From positions 1-6,032 of the forward strand of contig JAUIDL010000045.1 of assembly GCA_030428585.1 (NCBI GenBank): a DNA stretch of 6,032 bases. Direction: 5' to 3'. This document shows, in pieces, positions 4,857-6,032 of the stretch (position 1 is the stretch's first letter; every line of letters begins with the position of its first letter). The stretch comes from a bacterium. Its GTDB lineage: Bacteria > Patescibacteriota > Saccharimonadia > Saccharimonadales > Saccharimonadaceae. The notes under the pieces were generated by a model. That model did not search any database, had not been told where the DNA came from, and saw only the letters and a list, made by a program, of their open reading frames with translations. The position numbers and the translations under genes are program-made.

Positions 4857-6032
4857 ATGAAGTTCAAGAAGGGGCTGGTCGCCGCCACGGTGGCCAGCCT
4901 GGTCGCCCTGAGTGTGGCGGCCTGCAGCCCGACGCCCTCCTCCACCGTTGACGCATCGACGTACCTCGACGAAGTCGGGGCCGATTGCAACAACGAGCAG
5001 GAGCTCGAAGGTCTGCTGACCGAGGCCCAGGGCAACCTGGATGCCATCGACGAGCAGATCAGTTCGGCAACTGGCAGCTTCCAGACCGTGGGCCTCAACA
5101 ACTCACGCGAAGAAGCGGCCGATCGTTACAACGCTCTCAACAGCTTCGCCCTCGGGTGCGCTGCTGGAGCTTCGGACGACACGCCGACACCCACACCCAC
5201 ACCGACGCCGACGCCGACCACGGACACGAGTGACGACTGCAAGCCGCTGTTCAAGCAGCGGTCAACAGCCAACGCTCAGAACCGCATCGACCCGGAGTTC
5301 AAGCAGACCTTCCTCGACGAAGTCGAGGCAGCGGTTGCCGAAGGACGGTCGATGAAGAAGGCGCGCATCAGTGCAATCGAAAAGTCCTTGGGCAGCAATG
5401 CTCCTGGACTGGCTGCTGTCGGTGCCGCTCTGGGTCTGTGGGACGACGAGAACAACGTCAAGCCGCTGGTCGAAGACCAGTGCCTGTCCGACGAGGGCGT
5501 GGCACTGTTCAATCAGATCATCGGACCGCTGAAGCTCCGGACCACCCAGGTCAACGAGCTGGACGCGATCCCCAACGCGGGGTCCGCCTACAACAGTGGT
5601 ATCTCGAACGGACGCTTCGGTGTCGCCGGCCAGCCCGGCATCACCGGAGACACCCGTGCAATCGAGATCATCTTCGCCAACGGTGGCCGCCTGATCATCA
5701 TGATCAGGTGTGGAAACATCGTGTTCTATCACAAGCCCAAGGACAAGCCGACCGTTCCGACGGACGAGCCTTGCCCTCCGGGTACGGATATGAACAAGAA
5801 CGGCAAGTGTGTCGCACCCAAGCCCGACGACGTCAACGACTACCAGCGAGCTGGGAGCGATGACATGCGGGACGCAGGTACCGACACCAAGCCTCGTGTG
5901 CAAGCCGACCCGACGCCCGAAAAGGCGCCGCCGGCTGTCAACACGACGCAGACCGCCGAAACCCCTCGAAAGACCACGACTTCGTCCACGGACAAGCCGG
6001 GCACCGAGACGGGCACCACGGCACCCGATGCC
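4857..6032 (+). CDS. Large lipoprotein with Thr-Pro linker (runs off right edge)
   Basis: Family not recognised; 392 codons are present and no stop is reached. The signal peptide has a basic start (MKFKKG), a hydrophobic core and lipobox VAAC with lipidated Cys23, so the protein should be anchored on the outer face of the membrane. Mature regions: a helical segment (about 32-101) bounded by Cys44 and Cys101; a Thr-Pro linker (109-121); a larger domain (about 128-292) with Cys128, Cys209 and Cys285, ending in beta-like IEIIFANGGRLIIMIRCGN; a short CPPGTDMNKNGKC unit (306-318); and a disordered Pro/Thr/Asp-rich tail (from about 320). Most Cys are even-spaced and exported, suggesting disulfides. 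The ATG at 4857 follows a very strong AAGGAGGG site. All Ile codons are ATC and all Phe codons TTC, pointing to a high-GC codon regime. The layout suggests a surface protein presenting domains on a stalk, possibly for adhesion or conjugation-like contact; this is inference. Confidence 0.93.
   Translation, partial: MKFKKGLVAATVASLVALSVAACSPTPSSTVDASTYLDEVGADCNNEQELEGLLTEAQGNLDAIDEQISSATGSFQTVGLNNSREEAADRYNALNSFALGCAAGASDDTPTPTPTPTPTPTTDTSDDCKPLFKQRSTANAQNRIDPEFKQTFLDEVEAAVAEGRSMKKARISAIEKSLGSNAPGLAAVGAALGLWDDENNVKPLVEDQCLSDEGVALFNQIIGPLKLRTTQVNELDAIPNAGSAYNSGISNGRFGVAGQPGITGDTRAIEIIFANGGRLIIMIRCGNIVFYHKPKDKPTVPTDEPCPPGTDMNKNGKCVAPKPDDVNDYQRAGSDDMRDAGTDTKPRVQADPTPEKAPPAVNTTQTAETPRKTTTSSTDKPGTETGTTAPDA
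5187..5220 (+). repeat. Thr-Pro codon repeat (interdomain linker)
   Basis: ACN-CCN codon pairs repeat six times, encoding TPTPTPTPTPTP (residues 109-120) and the following Thr. Both ACA/CCC and ACG/CCG variants occur, so protein-level selection rather than only recent slippage may maintain it. Such linkers are typical of exported proteins and keep domains apart. Repeat number may vary between strains. Confidence 0.9.

Noticed and set aside
5187..5220. Short tandem repeat considered as a CRISPR or regulatory repeat
   Set aside because: The unit is six bases with no spacers, is in frame and encodes a Thr-Pro linker.
5262..5903. 213-codon open frame on the minus strand
   Set aside because: Antisense to the lipoprotein gene. 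It has no ribosome binding site, and its codon pattern mirrors the third-position bias of the plus-strand frame.

Overview
The window joins two contrasting halves. The left half (1 to about 3060) is a bacterial housekeeping block read on the minus strand: tRNA-Glu(UUC), pyruvate kinase (pyk), phosphoglycerate kinase (pgk) and the first 69 codons of triosephosphate isomerase (tpiA), which runs off the left edge. The three enzymes are closely packed (28 and 35 nt gaps) in the order pyk-pgk-tpiA and look like one operon for lower glycolysis. Base composition, sampled by eye, is in the high 40s percent GC with mixed codon use. The standard genetic code fits. Enzyme sequence style and clustering suggest a small-genome Candidate Phyla Radiation bacterium, most likely Saccharibacteria (TM7). 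That placement is inference from memory of such proteins, not a search result.

The right half (about 3060 to the end) is accessory in character. Two unrecognised 79-residue proteins lie on the minus strand (3501-3740 and 3231-3470). They form a small operon driven by a perfect-consensus promoter (TTGACA, 17 nt, TATAAT; 3831-3859) and closed by a clear rho-independent terminator (3121-3148). Next comes a very AT-rich divergent control region (about 3826-3965). On the plus strand a long, structured, apparently non-coding leader of roughly 300 nt follows. It leads to a four-helix membrane protein (4259-4840) and, 16 nt later, a lipoprotein with an exact lipobox, a Thr-Pro linker and a Cys-bounded C-terminal segment (4857 to the right edge, no stop).

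The plus-strand pair is around 60% GC, reads almost entirely with C/G-ending codons, and has strong Shine-Dalgarno sequences. The left-half enzymes have weak or no recognisable ones. The tRNA gene sits exactly at the changeover, so the right half may be the edge of an integrated element or horizontally acquired island, although no integrase or duplicated attachment site is visible.

Functionally, the left block makes ATP from triose phosphates. The right block appears to place a lipoprotein and a partner membrane protein in the cell envelope, with two small proteins of unknown role expressed divergently. The least explained parts are the two small proteins, the dyad-rich divergent control region, the structured leader with mutually exclusive pairings around the ribosome binding site, and the envelope pair.
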